A DNA stretch of 39,375 nt from an uncultured Acidimicrobiales bacterium (GTDB taxonomy: Bacteria; Actinomycetota; Acidimicrobiia; Acidimicrobiales; CADCSY01), in NCBI GenBank assembly GCA_902805555.1, contig CADCSY010000126.1, positions 1-39,375 on the forward strand. The letters run 5' to 3'. A program made the translations under genes and the position numbers. The notes under the pieces were generated by a model, which saw nothing but the letters and a program-made list of their open reading frames with translations, was not told where the DNA came from and made no database searches. Shown here piece after piece: positions 1 through 9,112 of this stretch. Each line of letters starts with the position of its first letter. Position 1 is the stretch's first letter.

Positions 1-125
1 GGTGCTCGAGGGTCACGTGGTGATGCTACGGGTGGCTGCGCACCGGTGGGTGGTGAGGGGCCGGCCGCTAGCCTGAGCCCGTCGGCACCGCCCCCCGACC
101 CCATGCCCGAGAGAGGCCCTCCCAC
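1..125. promoter_or_regulatory. Upstream region of sufD, possible divergent promoters
   Basis: No complete gene is visible here. On the plus strand TAGCCT (69-74) could be a -10 box for the suf operon, and GAGAGG (111-116) is a plausible ribosome binding site 9 nt before the TTG of sufD. On the minus strand TAGCAT (complement of 23-28) lies 6 nt before a GTG at 14-16, which resembles the leaderless starts seen elsewhere in the window, so a gene may begin here and run off the left edge. Alternatively, plus frame 2 is open with high third-position GC until the TGA at 74-76 and could be the tail of an upstream gene. I cannot decide between these. Confidence 0.3.
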
Positions 126-1424
126 TTGACCTCCGCCATTGCCGACGCCGTGCGCCGAGCCGACGGCCCGACGTGGCTCTCCGACCGCAGGGCTGCCGCG
201 CACGCCAGGTTCAGCGCCTCCCCGCTCCCGTCGACCGAGTCCGAGGAGTGGCGCTACAGCCGCATCGCCGAGCTCGACCTCGCCCGGTACGCACCGGTGG
301 CGGCCGACCAGGACCGGCCCGCCGACCCGGCCCTCGACCAGCTCGTCGCAGCGGCCGGACCGCTCGCCGCCCTCGTCCTGGTGCGCAACGGTCGGGTGGT
401 CCTGGTCGAGGTCGCCGACGGGGCGGCGGGTGCCGGGCTCAGCGTGGGCCGCCTCAGCGACCTCGAGCAGGACGGCGCCAGCCTGGGCTCGGTGGCGGGA
501 CACGCTGCTGACGCCATCGGCGAGCTGCACGACGCCCTCGCCGACGACCCCGTCCTCGTCCGGGTGGCGGCCGGCCGGACCATCGTCGACCCCGTGCTCG
601 TCCTCCACTGGACCGATGCCGGGGGCTCCGTCAGCGCCCCCCACCTCGTCGTCCGGATGGGCGAGGACAGCCAGGTCACGGTGTACGACCACCAAGCGTC
701 GGCGGACGTCGACGCGCTCGTCCTTCCGGTCGTGGAGCTGGACGTGGGCCAGGCGGCGCGCCTGCGGTACCAGAACGCGCAGACGCTCGGGCCCCGGGTC
801 TGGCAGCTCGGCCGACAGGCGAGCCGGGTCGGTCGCGACGCCCACCTGCTGACGGCGATGGTCGCCCTCGGCGGCGACTACGCCCGGTTGTCCGTCGACT
901 CCGTCATGGCCGGCAAGGGGGGCTCTGGGGACATGCTCGCCATCTACTTCGGCGAGGGCGCCCAGCTGCTGGACTTCCGCACCACCCAGGACCACGTCGC
1001 CCCCACCACCACCTCGAACCTGTTGTTCAAGGGGGCGGTGCAGGACACCTCCCGGGCGGTCTACACCGGCCTGATCCACATCGGGAAGGAGGCGGCCGGG
1101 GTCAACGCCTTCCAGACGAACCGCAACGTCAAGCTCTCCTCCGGGGCGTGGGCCGAGTCGGTCCCCAACCTCGAGATCGAGAACAACGACGTCCGCTGCA
1201 GCCACGCGTCGGCGGTCGGCCCGGTCGACGAGGACCAGCGCTTCTACCTGGAGAGCCGGGGGGTGCCGCCCCAGGCGGCAGAGCGGCTCGTGGTGCTCGG
1301 GTTCTTCGAGGAGGTGCTCGAGCGCCTTCCGGTGCCGGGGGCTGCGACGGCGCTGCGGGCCGAGATCGCCGCCAAGCTGGCCCGGCGGGTCCCCGACGAC
1401 GACCGGCCCGAGCTCGGCCGGTGA
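126..1424 (+). CDS. sufD: Fe-S cluster assembly protein SufD
   Basis: SufD is a scaffold subunit of the SufBC2D complex, which builds [Fe-S] clusters in the cytoplasm using sulfur from SufS/SufU and ATP hydrolysis by SufC. The 432-residue product has the variable helical N-terminus and the right-handed beta-helix core of the SufB/SufD family, with the C-terminal signature segment around residues 335-375 (NVKLSSGAWAESVPNLEIEN, then DVRCSHAS) and a helical tail containing FYLESRG. Length is typical for actinobacterial SufD. The start is a TTG with a GAGAGG box 9 nt upstream. The stop overlaps the GTG of the next gene (GTGA). SufB, its usual partner, is not upstream within the window. Confidence 0.93.
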   Translation: MTSAIADAVRRADGPTWLSDRRAAAHARFSASPLPSTESEEWRYSRIAELDLARYAPVAADQDRPADPALDQLVAAAGPLAALVLVRNGRVVLVEVADGAAGAGLSVGRLSDLEQDGASLGSVAGHAADAIGELHDALADDPVLVRVAAGRTIVDPVLVLHWTDAGGSVSAPHLVVRMGEDSQVTVYDHQASADVDALVLPVVELDVGQAARLRYQNAQTLGPRVWQLGRQASRVGRDAHLLTAMVALGGDYARLSVDSVMAGKGGSGDMLAIYFGEGAQLLDFRTTQDHVAPTTTSNLLFKGAVQDTSRAVYTGLIHIGKEAAGVNAFQTNRNVKLSSGAWAESVPNLEIENNDVRCSHASAVGPVDEDQRFYLESRGVPPQAAERLVVLGFFEEVLERLPVPGAATALRAEIAAKLARRVPDDDRPELGR

Positions 1425-1741
1425 GCGGGCCCCAGCGGCTGTGCTCGCTCGCCGACCTCGTCCCCGGCACGGCCAACATGATCGAGGTCGCAGGGCACAA
1501 GCTCTGCGTCGTGCGCTTCGAGGACGACTCGGTGTACGCGATCGGCGACACCTGCAGCCACGCCCAGGTCTCCCTCAGCGAGGGTGAGGTCGATCCGCTG
1601 ACCCGCCACGTCGAGTGCTGGAAGCACGGCAGCTCGTTCAGCCTCGAGACGGGGGAGCCCGACACGCTGCCCGCGACCAAGCCGGTGGCCACCTACGAGC
1701 TCGTGCTCGAGGGCGACGACGTGAAGGTGGTGCTCCCGTGA
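1421..1741 (+). CDS. Rieske-type [2Fe-2S] ferredoxin of the suf operon
   Basis: This 106-residue single-domain Rieske protein resembles the NirD/BphF-like small ferredoxins often placed inside actinobacterial suf operons. The cluster ligands are visible: C45 and H47 (CSH) and C66 and H69 (CWKH), with about 18 residues between the two pairs, as in the family. It probably transfers electrons in the cytoplasm, perhaps during cluster assembly; the operon position suggests this but its partner is unknown. The GTG start overlaps the sufD stop by 4 nt (GTGA), and its own stop overlaps the sufC start the same way, so translation is probably coupled. Confidence 0.9.
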   Translation: MSGPQRLCSLADLVPGTANMIEVAGHKLCVVRFEDDSVYAIGDTCSHAQVSLSEGEVDPLTRHVECWKHGSSFSLETGEPDTLPATKPVATYELVLEGDDVKVVLP

Positions 1742-2589
1742 GCGAGCAGGGCGAGCGGACGACGAGCGAGGGAGGCCCGGTGACGGTGCTGCAGCTGGAC
1801 GGCCTCCGTGCGTCGGTGGCCGGCAAGGAGATCCTCCGCGGCGTCGACCTCGTGGTCCGCAGCGGCGAGGTGCACGCGGTGATGGGTCCGAACGGCTCGG
1901 GCAAGTCGACCCTCTCGCACGTCATCATGGGTCGTCCGGGCTACGAGGTGCTGGGCGGGACGATCACCCTCGACGGTGCCGACGTCCTGGCGATGGCCCC
2001 ACACGAGCGGGCGGCGGCGGGTCTGTTCCTTGCGATGCAGTACCCGACCGAGGTCCCCGGCGTGTCCCTCGAGGCGATGCTCACCGAGGCGCTCGTCGGC
2101 GCGGGCCGCGTGGCAGCGGTGGGGGAGGTGCGGACCCGCATGGTGGCGGAGGCGGAGCGCATCGGCTTCGACGAGCGCTTCCTGCAGCGGCCGCTCAACG
2201 TGGACCTGTCCGGCGGGGAGAAGAAGCGCAACGAGACGCTGCAGCTCGGCGTGCTCCAGCCCCGGATCGCCATCCTCGACGAGATCGACTCCGGCCTCGA
2301 CGTGGACGCCCTCCGCGACGTGAGCCGGCGGGTCGAGGCCGAGACGAACGAGCGGGGCCTCGGCGTCCTCGCCATCACCCACTACCGGCGCCTCCTCACG
2401 GAGCTGCGCCCGGACGTCGTCCACGTGCTGGTGCGGGGCCGGATCGTGGCGACGGGAGGGCCGGAGCTCGCCGACGAGCTGGAGCGGTCGGGCTACGCCG
2501 GCTTCACGGAGGACGCGTCCGAGCCCGAGGAGCCGACGCGCGACGTCGGCGACCCACTGCAGGATCCCTTCGCCGACCCCCTCCCCTGA
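1738..2589 (+). CDS. sufC: Fe-S assembly ATPase SufC (copy 1)
   Basis: SufC is the ABC-type ATPase that powers the SufBCD scaffold. Walker A is GPNGSGKST (residues 50-58), the signature LSGGEKKRNE starts near residue 157, Walker B is AILDE near 178-182, and the H-loop is in AITHYRR. The signature and D-loop (DSGLD) are typical of SufC rather than of transporters. The 283-residue product has a short hydrophilic N-terminus and an acidic, proline-rich C-terminal tail of about 25 residues absent from copy 2. The GTG start overlaps the Rieske stop; an internal GTG at 1780 is an alternative start. It is one of two intact sufC genes in the window. Confidence 0.92.
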   Translation: MSEQGERTTSEGGPVTVLQLDGLRASVAGKEILRGVDLVVRSGEVHAVMGPNGSGKSTLSHVIMGRPGYEVLGGTITLDGADVLAMAPHERAAAGLFLAMQYPTEVPGVSLEAMLTEALVGAGRVAAVGEVRTRMVAEAERIGFDERFLQRPLNVDLSGGEKKRNETLQLGVLQPRIAILDEIDSGLDVDALRDVSRRVEAETNERGLGVLAITHYRRLLTELRPDVVHVLVRGRIVATGGPELADELERSGYAGFTEDASEPEEPTRDVGDPLQDPFADPLP

Positions 2590-2592
2590 CGG

Positions 2593-2889
2593 GTGGCCGA
2601 CCCGCTGCTCGACGACGAGGCGCTCGCGGTCGCACTGGCCGAGCTCCCCTCGTGGTCGATGCGCGACGGGGGGCTGCACCGTGAGCTGGTGTTCCCGAGC
2701 TTCACCGCCGCCTTCGCCTTCATGACCGAGCTCGCCGTCGTGGCGGAGCGGCTCGACCACCACCCCGACTGGTGCAACAGTGGACGGCGGGTCACGATCG
2801 ACGTGATCAGCCACGCGGCCGCCGGCGTCACCGCACGGTGCATGGCCCTGGCCCGGTCCGCCGACGAGATCGCCGCCCGCCACCTCTGA
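2593..2889 (+). CDS. 4a-hydroxytetrahydrobiopterin dehydratase (PCD/DCoH family)
   Basis: This 98-residue protein matches the pterin-4a-carbinolamine dehydratase family in length and in the core HHPDW motif (around residues 56-60), preceded by the F-F-F-M helix segment and followed by a strand with VTIDVISHAA. The enzyme dehydrates 4a-hydroxytetrahydropterin after aromatic amino acid hydroxylation, but many bacterial members occur without a hydroxylase and may act on other pterins such as molybdopterin. No hydroxylase is in the window. GTG start 3 nt after the sufC stop, so it is likely the last gene of the suf operon. Confidence 0.88.
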   Translation: MADPLLDDEALAVALAELPSWSMRDGGLHRELVFPSFTAAFAFMTELAVVAERLDHHPDWCNSGRRVTIDVISHAAAGVTARCMALARSADEIAARHL

Positions 2890-2976
2890 CCTCCGCTGCA
2901 CGCCGCACCACCCGCAGGTGGCCGGCGTCACGAGGCGCAGCGGGCGACGGATACTCGGCGTCCGGTGGGTCGCCCC

Positions 2977-2990
2977 CCCTCGCGCGAGGG
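2977..2990. terminator. Palindrome between convergent operons
   Basis: CCCTCGCGCGAGGG is a perfect 14-bp palindrome (5-bp stem with a 4-nt loop as RNA). It lies between the convergent pterin dehydratase gene and the flavodoxin-like gene, where a bidirectional terminator would be expected. There is no T-tract, so the call is weak. Confidence 0.3.
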
Positions 2991-3000
2991 TGCCGCGAGC

Positions 3001-3612
3001 TCAGCCCTCCACGCCGGGGTAGGGGCCGGCCTTCAGGATGGTCGCCAGGTGTGCGGCGTTGCTCGCCGTCTGCGCCGCTGCGCTCGTGACCTTCTCCGGG
3101 ACGTCGTCGAGGTCGGCGAAGTCCGTCGAGCCCATCGCCTCGCCGACCCAGTAGGCCACGGCGTTCGCCGGGATGGAGAAGCCGACGTCGGCGAGCCACT
3201 GGTACAGGTCGGCCGACGAGCGGTGGGCGCCGTCCTCGTTGCCGACCACCGCCACGACCGCCACCTTCGAGTACGACGGCATCCGGCCACGGTCGTCCGC
3301 CTCACCCAGGAACGCGTCCAGGCGCTCGACGACCCGCTTGGCGACGCTGGAGGGCGCCCCCATCCAGATGGGGGTGGCCAGGATGAGGATGTCGCTCCCC
3401 AGGATCCGCTGCCTGATCGGGGGCCAACCGTCGCCGAGGCCCTCGTCGCTCTCGACCCCCGGCCTGACGTCGTGGTCGACGACGCGGACCGTCTCGGTCG
3501 TGACCCCGTGCTCCGCCAGCGCGCCAGCCAGCACGCCGATCATCCGGTCCGTGCTCGAGGCAGCCGGCGAGGCCTTGAGCGTGCAGTTGAGGGCGAGGGC
3601 GCGCAAGGTCAT
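3001..3612 (-). CDS. Flavodoxin-like NAD(P)H-dependent FMN reductase family protein
   Basis: The 203-residue product has the flavodoxin/NADPH-dependent FMN reductase fold: an N-terminal strand with LALNCTLKASPAASST (phosphate-binding loop for FMN), a second conserved segment ILATPIWMGAPSS near residue 80, and VVGNEDGAH in the third flavin loop. These proteins usually reduce flavins or quinones in the cytoplasm. The ATG at 3610-3612 is chosen because AGGAG lies 7 nt upstream; an ATG-like start 10 codons earlier has no such support. It is the last gene of the leftward group starting with sufC2, separated from the NYN gene by about 53 nt. Confidence 0.8.
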   Translation of the reverse strand: MTLRALALNCTLKASPAASSTDRMIGVLAGALAEHGVTTETVRVVDHDVRPGVESDEGLGDGWPPIRQRILGSDILILATPIWMGAPSSVAKRVVERLDAFLGEADDRGRMPSYSKVAVVAVVGNEDGAHRSSADLYQWLADVGFSIPANAVAYWVGEAMGSTDFADLDDVPEKVTSAAAQTASNAAHLATILKAGPYPGVEG

Positions 3613-3665
3613 GACGCATCTCCTGGGTCGGGGGCGGGTCACCCACCCTGGCCCACCGCCGGTCG

Positions 3666-4091
3666 CTACCGGGCCTCACGGCGGGTCGGACGAGCGGGTC
3701 GTCCTCCCTCGAGCTCGTCCAGCAGGCGCAACAGGGTGCCGGCACCCATGACCTCCGCCCCGAGGCTGGTGACCCGCGAGGCGAGCGCACGGTCGGACGT
3801 GACGACGCATCGCTCCGATGGCTCCGGGTGCGCGGAGACCAGCTCGACGATCCGGTCGTCAGCTGCGTCCGGACCGGCCCTTCGAGCCCAGAGCACCTCG
3901 ACCCCGTCGTGCACGCCCTCCCCGAGGGCGTCGCTCGGGCGGCCGTCGAACACCACCGACACGTCGTCGCCCCGGGCCGCCAGCACCCCGAGCCGGGTGA
4001 CGAGGCGGCCGAACGCAGCGTTGCGGTCGCGCCACCAGCCGTCAGGTCGAGACCCGACCACGTTGGAGCCGTCGATCAGCCATGCCGTCAC
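3666..4091 (-). CDS. NYN-domain (YacP-like) PIN-fold protein
   Basis: The 141-residue protein begins with the NYN/YacP hallmark LIDGSNVVG, followed by VSVVFDGRPSD and, near the C-terminus, CVVTSDRALASRV. The spaced aspartates (D7, D49, D84/85 region, D99) match the metal-binding acidic residues of PIN-like RNases, so it is probably an RNA-binding or RNA-cleaving protein; its target is unknown. Only 16 nt separate it from sufU upstream, so it is likely cotranscribed with the suf genes. The link to Fe-S assembly is positional only. Confidence 0.75.
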   Translation of the reverse strand: MTAWLIDGSNVVGSRPDGWWRDRNAAFGRLVTRLGVLAARGDDVSVVFDGRPSDALGEGVHDGVEVLWARRAGPDAADDRIVELVSAHPEPSERCVVTSDRALASRVTSLGAEVMGAGTLLRLLDELEGGRPARPTRREAR

Positions 4092-4107
4092 GGGCTCCCG
4101 ACGCCTC

Positions 4108-4593
4108 CTACGATGCGGTGGCGACCTCGTCGAGGGCCTGCGTCAGGGTGTTCCACGACAGCGTGGCGCACTTGATGCGGACCGGGAACTTCACCACGCC
4201 CTGGAGCGCCTCGAGGTCGCCCAGCTTCACCTCGGGATCGGGCGTCGGCGCATCGGTGCCGCTGCCGTCGCCGCCGAGCTTCGTCTCGTGGATGCTCATG
4301 AGCGCCTTGAAGGCGCGGGTGAGGGCCCTGGCCTCGTCGAGCGTCTTGCCCTTCACGGCTGCGGACATCATCGACGCCGAGCTCTGGCTGATCGAGCAAC
4401 CCTGGCCGCCGATCTTGATCTCGGCCACGCGGTCGTCGTCGTCGACGGAGACGTACACGACGATCTCGTCCCCGCACAGCGGGTTGAAGCCCTCCGTTCG
4501 GTGCGCGGGAGGGATGTCCAGCTCGCCCCGGTTCCGAGGGTTCCGGTAGTGGTCGAGGATGATCTCCCGGTAGAGGTCTTCGAGGCCAGGCAT
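4108..4593 (-). CDS. sufU: SufU sulfur-transfer protein
   Basis: SufU is the zinc-dependent sulfurtransferase that accepts persulfide from SufS and passes it to SufBCD in Gram-positive bacteria. The 161-residue product shows the U-type sequence LYREIILDHYRNPRN at the start and the ligands C40 and D42 (PLCGDE), C66 (GQGCSISQSS) and C142 (RIKCATLSW). The insertion between the second and third cysteines that separates SufU from IscU is present. A GGAGA box lies 8-9 nt before the ATG. It follows sufS by 14 nt, so the two are cotranscribed. Confidence 0.93.
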   Translation of the reverse strand: MPGLEDLYREIILDHYRNPRNRGELDIPPAHRTEGFNPLCGDEIVVYVSVDDDDRVAEIKIGGQGCSISQSSASMMSAAVKGKTLDEARALTRAFKALMSIHETKLGGDGSGTDAPTPDPEVKLGDLEALQGVVKFPVRIKCATLSWNTLTQALDEVATAS

Positions 4594-4607
4594 GGTGGAT
4601 GGGTCTC

Positions 4608-5857
4608 CTAGAGGGCGAACATCGAGGCGGCGTCGTCAAGCGCATCGGCGAGCGCGTCGACGTCGTCGGTGTCGTTGTACACGTAGAACGACGCACGGGC
4701 TGTGGCGCCGACGCCGAGCCGGCGCATGAGCGGCTTGGCGCAGTGGTGGCCCGCCCGGACGCACACGCCCGACTCGTTGAGCACCTGGGAGATGTCGTGG
4801 GGGTGGATGGCCTTGAAGGCGAACGACAGGACGCCGCCCCGCCGCTCGATCGAGCGGGGGCCGTGCACGGTGAAGTCGTCACCGAAGCGCTCCTGGAGCG
4901 AGCTGATCGCGTAGCCGGTGACCCGCTGCTCGTGGGCTCGGATCGCGTCCATGCCGTAGCGCTCGAGCTCGCCGACGGCGGCGGCCAGGCCGACGGCCTC
5001 GGCGATGGGTGGCGTCCCCGCCTCGAACTTCCACGGCAGCTCGTTGGGTGTGAACCCGTCCAGGCGCACGTCCCGGATCATGTCGCCACCGCCGAGGAAC
5101 GGCGGCATCGCCTCCAACAGCTCCTCCCGACCCCACAGCACCCCGATGCCGGTTGGGCCGAGCATCTTGTGGCCGGTGAAGGCGAAGAGGTCGGCGCCGA
5201 GCGCGGCGACGTCGGTCGTGGTGTGGGGCACGTACTGCGCCCCGTCGACGGCCACCACGGCACCCGCAGCGTGGGCTGCGTCGGCGAGCTGGCGCACCGG
5301 GTTGAGCGTCCCGAGCACGTTGCTCATCGCGGTGAAGCTGAGCAGCTTCGCCCCGTCCAGCTTGGCGTCGAGGTCCGAGAGGTCGAGCTCGCCCTCGTCG
5401 GTGACGCCGAGGTAGCGGAGCTCGATCCCGCGCTCCTCGGCCAGCATGAGCCACGGCACGAGGTTCGCGTGGTGCTCCATCTCGGTGAGGAGCACGGCGT
5501 CGCCGGCCCTGAGGTTGCTCCGGCCCCAGCTGTGGGCGATGAGGTTGAACGCCTCCGTCACGTTCTTCGTGAAGAGGACCTCCCGGTCGCTGGTCGCCCC
5601 GATGAAGCGGCCGATGGTGCCGCGAGCGCCCTCGTACATCGCCGTGGCCCGCTCGGCCAGGTCGTAGACGCCCCGGTGCACGTTGGCGTGGGTCGTCTCG
5701 TAGTACTCGGTCATGGCGTCGAGCACGGCCCGCGGCTTCTGGGAGGAGGCAGCGGTGTCGAGGAAGACGAGTCGACGGTCGTGGCGGGCGTCGAAGATCG
5801 GGAAGTCGGCGCGGGCCGCGGCGACGTCGAGGCCGACCGTGGGCGGCGAGTCGGTGC

Positions 5858-5873
<16 letters not shown>
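4608..5873 (-). CDS. sufS: Cysteine desulfurase SufS
   Basis: SufS is a PLP-dependent, group II cysteine desulfurase that takes sulfur from cysteine to form an enzyme persulfide. In the 421-residue product the PLP lysine is K236 (FTGHKMLGPTG), and the catalytic cysteine is C378 in RAGHHCAKPLM. The N-terminal segment LVFLDTAASSQKP and the EMEHHANLVPW motif are typical of the family. The ATG lies inside the end of sufC2 (16-nt overlap), and sufU follows 14 nt downstream, supporting a sufC2-sufS-sufU operon. Confidence 0.95.
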
Positions 5874-6625
<752 letters not shown>

Positions 6626-6648
6626 GCCTGAAGTGTAGCGAGCAGGCG

Positions 6649-6678
6649 GCATTCCCCCTATGGCCGTAGGGGAAATGC
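6649..6678. promoter_or_regulatory. 30-bp near-perfect palindrome upstream of sufC2
   Basis: GCATTCCCCCTATGG (6649-6663) faces CCGTAGGGGAAATGC (6664-6678); the 15-bp halves are complementary except for two positions. It lies 11 nt upstream of the predicted -10 box of sufC2 and so covers its -35 region, which is what a repressor operator would do. It is also about 38 nt upstream of the -10 of the divergent CHRD gene. It does not match the SufR or IscR sites I know, so the regulator is unassigned. Confidence 0.5.
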
Positions 6679-6728
6679 AGAGGCTCCCGCTTTGGCTCTC
6701 TCGGCGCGGTCGTGGTTAGGGTCGTGAG

Positions 6729-7256
6729 GTGCGGGGGTCGGCGCCGGCGACGGGCGCGTTCACGTCGCGGCTCCTGGTGATCGCCATGCTCGGCGGCTGC
6801 GCCGGCATCGAGGCGCCGGCTGCGGAGGGCGGGGGCTCGACGAGCCGCACCGGGCTGCTGAGCGCGGACGGGGCGCCGGCCGGGCGGCCGGGGCAGGATC
6901 GCTTCGGCGAGGTGGTCGAGCTCACGGGGTCCGAGGTCCCCGGGCCAGCCGACGAGGGCGCGGTCGGGGCGGCGGTGGTGGCCCTCGTGCGGGAGCGCAA
7001 CGAGGTGTGCGTCGAGATCGACGTGCGCGACCTCGACCAGCCCACCGCAGCCCACCTGCACGAGGCGGAACCGGGGGTGGCGGGAGACGTCGTGCTCGCG
7101 CTCAAGGCCCCTACGTCCGGCGAGGCCAGCGTCGACGCCTGCGTCAGCGCCGCCCCCGACGTGCTGCACCGCATCGGCGATGACCCGTCGAGGTTCTACC
7201 TGGACGTGCACTCGTCCACGTTCCCCGAGGGGGCGCTGCGAGGCCAGCTGCGCTGA
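6729..7256 (+). CDS. CHRD-domain lipoprotein
   Basis: The 175-residue product has an N-terminal hydrophobic segment ending in a lipobox-like MLGGC (cysteine near residue 24), so it is probably a lipoprotein or otherwise exported. The rest is one CHRD domain: AAVVALVRERNEVCVEIDV, HLHEAEPGVAGDVVL and the terminal FYLDVHSSTFPEGALRGQL, which is the classic CHRD ending. CHRD domains are extracellular beta-barrel modules of unclear function. The GTG start has TAGGGT (6717-6722) 6 nt upstream, suggesting a leaderless transcript. It is divergent from sufC2. Confidence 0.8.
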   Translation: MRGSAPATGAFTSRLLVIAMLGGCAGIEAPAAEGGGSTSRTGLLSADGAPAGRPGQDRFGEVVELTGSEVPGPADEGAVGAAVVALVRERNEVCVEIDVRDLDQPTAAHLHEAEPGVAGDVVLALKAPTSGEASVDACVSAAPDVLHRIGDDPSRFYLDVHSSTFPEGALRGQLR

Positions 7257-7312
7257 TCGGGGGCGGTCGGGGCAGGATCGACCTCGCAGCGGCGGGCCTA
7301 GGCTCGCTGCCC

Positions 7313-9112
7313 ATGACCACGCTCGAGCGGCCACAGGGCGGCGCCGACGACGTGGCCGAGGTCACCTGGGACCTCAGCCACCTGCTCGACGGCCGGGACG
7401 AGGCGGCCGTGGACGAGCTGCTCGACGAGGCGGAGCGCCGAGCGGAGTCGCTCAGCGCCGAGCGGGGGCGCCTCGACGGCTTCGACGCCGACGCGCTGGT
7501 CCGCTTCATGACGGGCCTGGCCGCCGTGCACGACGCCCTCGGACGGGCCGGCGCCTACGCCTCGCTCCGGGTGGCGACCGACGTCACCGACCCGGCCCGG
7601 AGCGCGCTCATGCAGCGGGTGCAGGAGCGGGCGACGGCCATCCGCACGACGCTGCTGTTCTTCGACCTCGAGTGGGCGGCGCTCGAGGACAGCCGCGTCG
7701 AGGAGCTCCTCGCCGACGAGCGGCTCGCCTTCTGCCGGCACCACCTCGAGGCCGAGCGCCGGCACCGCCAGCACCTGCTGTCCGAGCCCGAGGAGCGGGT
7801 GCTCGCCGAGAAGCAGGCCACGGGGCGGGCGGCGTGGGCCCGCCTGTTCAGCCAGCTGACCTCCACCATCGAGGTGGAGCTCGATGGCGCGACGGCCACA
7901 CTCGAGGCCGGCCTCTCCCGCTTGCAGTCGAACGACACGGAGGTGCGCAGGGCGGCGGCCGAGGCAGTCACCGCAGGGCTGGCGCCGGGCCTGCGCACCC
8001 GCGCCTTCATCTTCAACACGCTGCTCCACGACAAGGCGGTGGACGACCGCCTCCGGGGCCACCCGACCTGGCTGTCGAGCCGCAACCTCTCCAACGAGGC
8101 GAGCGACGAGTCGGTCCAGGCCCTCGTCGAGGCCGTCCGGCGTCGCTTCGACATCCCTCACCGCTGGTACGCGCTCAAGGCGGAGGTGCTCGGCGTCGAG
8201 CGCATCGCCGACTACGACCGGATGGCGAGCCTCGCCACCGCAGACGTGGCGGTCGGGTGGGACGAGGCCAGGGCCATCGTGCTCGACAGCTACGGCTCGT
8301 TCTCACCGGAGATGGCGGCGACCGCCGCCCGCTTCTTCGACGAGCGGTGGATCGACGCACCCGACCGCCCCGGCAAGCGCCCCGGAGCCTTCTGCTCGTA
8401 CACCGTGCCCTCGGTGCACCCGTACGTCTTCCTCAACTGGACGGGGCGCAGTGGTGACGTGCTCACCCTGGCCCACGAGCTCGGCCACGGCCTCCACGCC
8501 TACCTGGCCCGGGACCAGGGCGTGTTCCACCAGGGCACGCCGCTCACGCTCGCGGAGACGGCCTCGGTGTTCGGCGAGACCGTGGTGTTCAACCGGATGC
8601 TGGCCGGGACCCCCGATCCTGCGGAGCGCCTGGCGCTGCTGGCCGAGAACATCGAGGGCGCCATCGCGACGGTGTTCCGCCAGACCGCCATGAACGGGTT
8701 CGAGGACCTCGTGCACACGGCTCGTCGCTCCGAGGGCGAGCTGTCGGTCGACCGCTTCGGCGAGCTCTGGGCACAGAGCCAGTCCGAGGTGCTCGGGGAC
8801 GCCGTGGAGATCACCGAGGGGTACCGGAGCTGGTGGAGCTACATCCCCCACTTCATCGGGACGCCGGGGTACGTGTACGCCTACGCGTACGGGCAGCTCC
8901 TGGCGCTGTCGGTGTACCGGCAGTACGAGGTGCAGGGGAGCGACTTCGTCTCCCGGTACCTGCACCTCCTGCGAGCCGGCGGTTCGATGGCGCCGGAGGA
9001 CCTCGGCCGCATCGTCGGCTGTGACCTCGCGGACCCGGGGTTCTGGGACGGCGGGCTGGCGCTGGTGGAGGCGCAGCTGGAGGCAGCCGAGGAGGCGGCG
9101 GCGTCCCGGTGA
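7313..9112 (+). CDS. M3 family oligoendopeptidase (PepF-like)
   Basis: This is a zinc metallopeptidase that cleaves short peptides in the cytoplasm. The zinc motif HELGH is at residues 388-392 (LAHELGHGLHAYLA), and the third ligand is the glutamate in LAETASVFGE about 28 residues later. The N-terminal helical PepF/M3B domain and the C-terminal GYVYAYAYGQLLALSVY segment are typical. At 599 residues it has the family length. The ATG is 8 nt after a TAGGCT box (7299-7304). Its stop overlaps the start of the glycosyltransferase gene. Confidence 0.92.
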   Translation: MTTLERPQGGADDVAEVTWDLSHLLDGRDEAAVDELLDEAERRAESLSAERGRLDGFDADALVRFMTGLAAVHDALGRAGAYASLRVATDVTDPARSALMQRVQERATAIRTTLLFFDLEWAALEDSRVEELLADERLAFCRHHLEAERRHRQHLLSEPEERVLAEKQATGRAAWARLFSQLTSTIEVELDGATATLEAGLSRLQSNDTEVRRAAAEAVTAGLAPGLRTRAFIFNTLLHDKAVDDRLRGHPTWLSSRNLSNEASDESVQALVEAVRRRFDIPHRWYALKAEVLGVERIADYDRMASLATADVAVGWDEARAIVLDSYGSFSPEMAATAARFFDERWIDAPDRPGKRPGAFCSYTVPSVHPYVFLNWTGRSGDVLTLAHELGHGLHAYLARDQGVFHQGTPLTLAETASVFGETVVFNRMLAGTPDPAERLALLAENIEGAIATVFRQTAMNGFEDLVHTARRSEGELSVDRFGELWAQSQSEVLGDAVEITEGYRSWWSYIPHFIGTPGYVYAYAYGQLLALSVYRQYEVQGSDFVSRYLHLLRAGGSMAPEDLGRIVGCDLADPGFWDGGLALVEAQLEAAEEAAASR

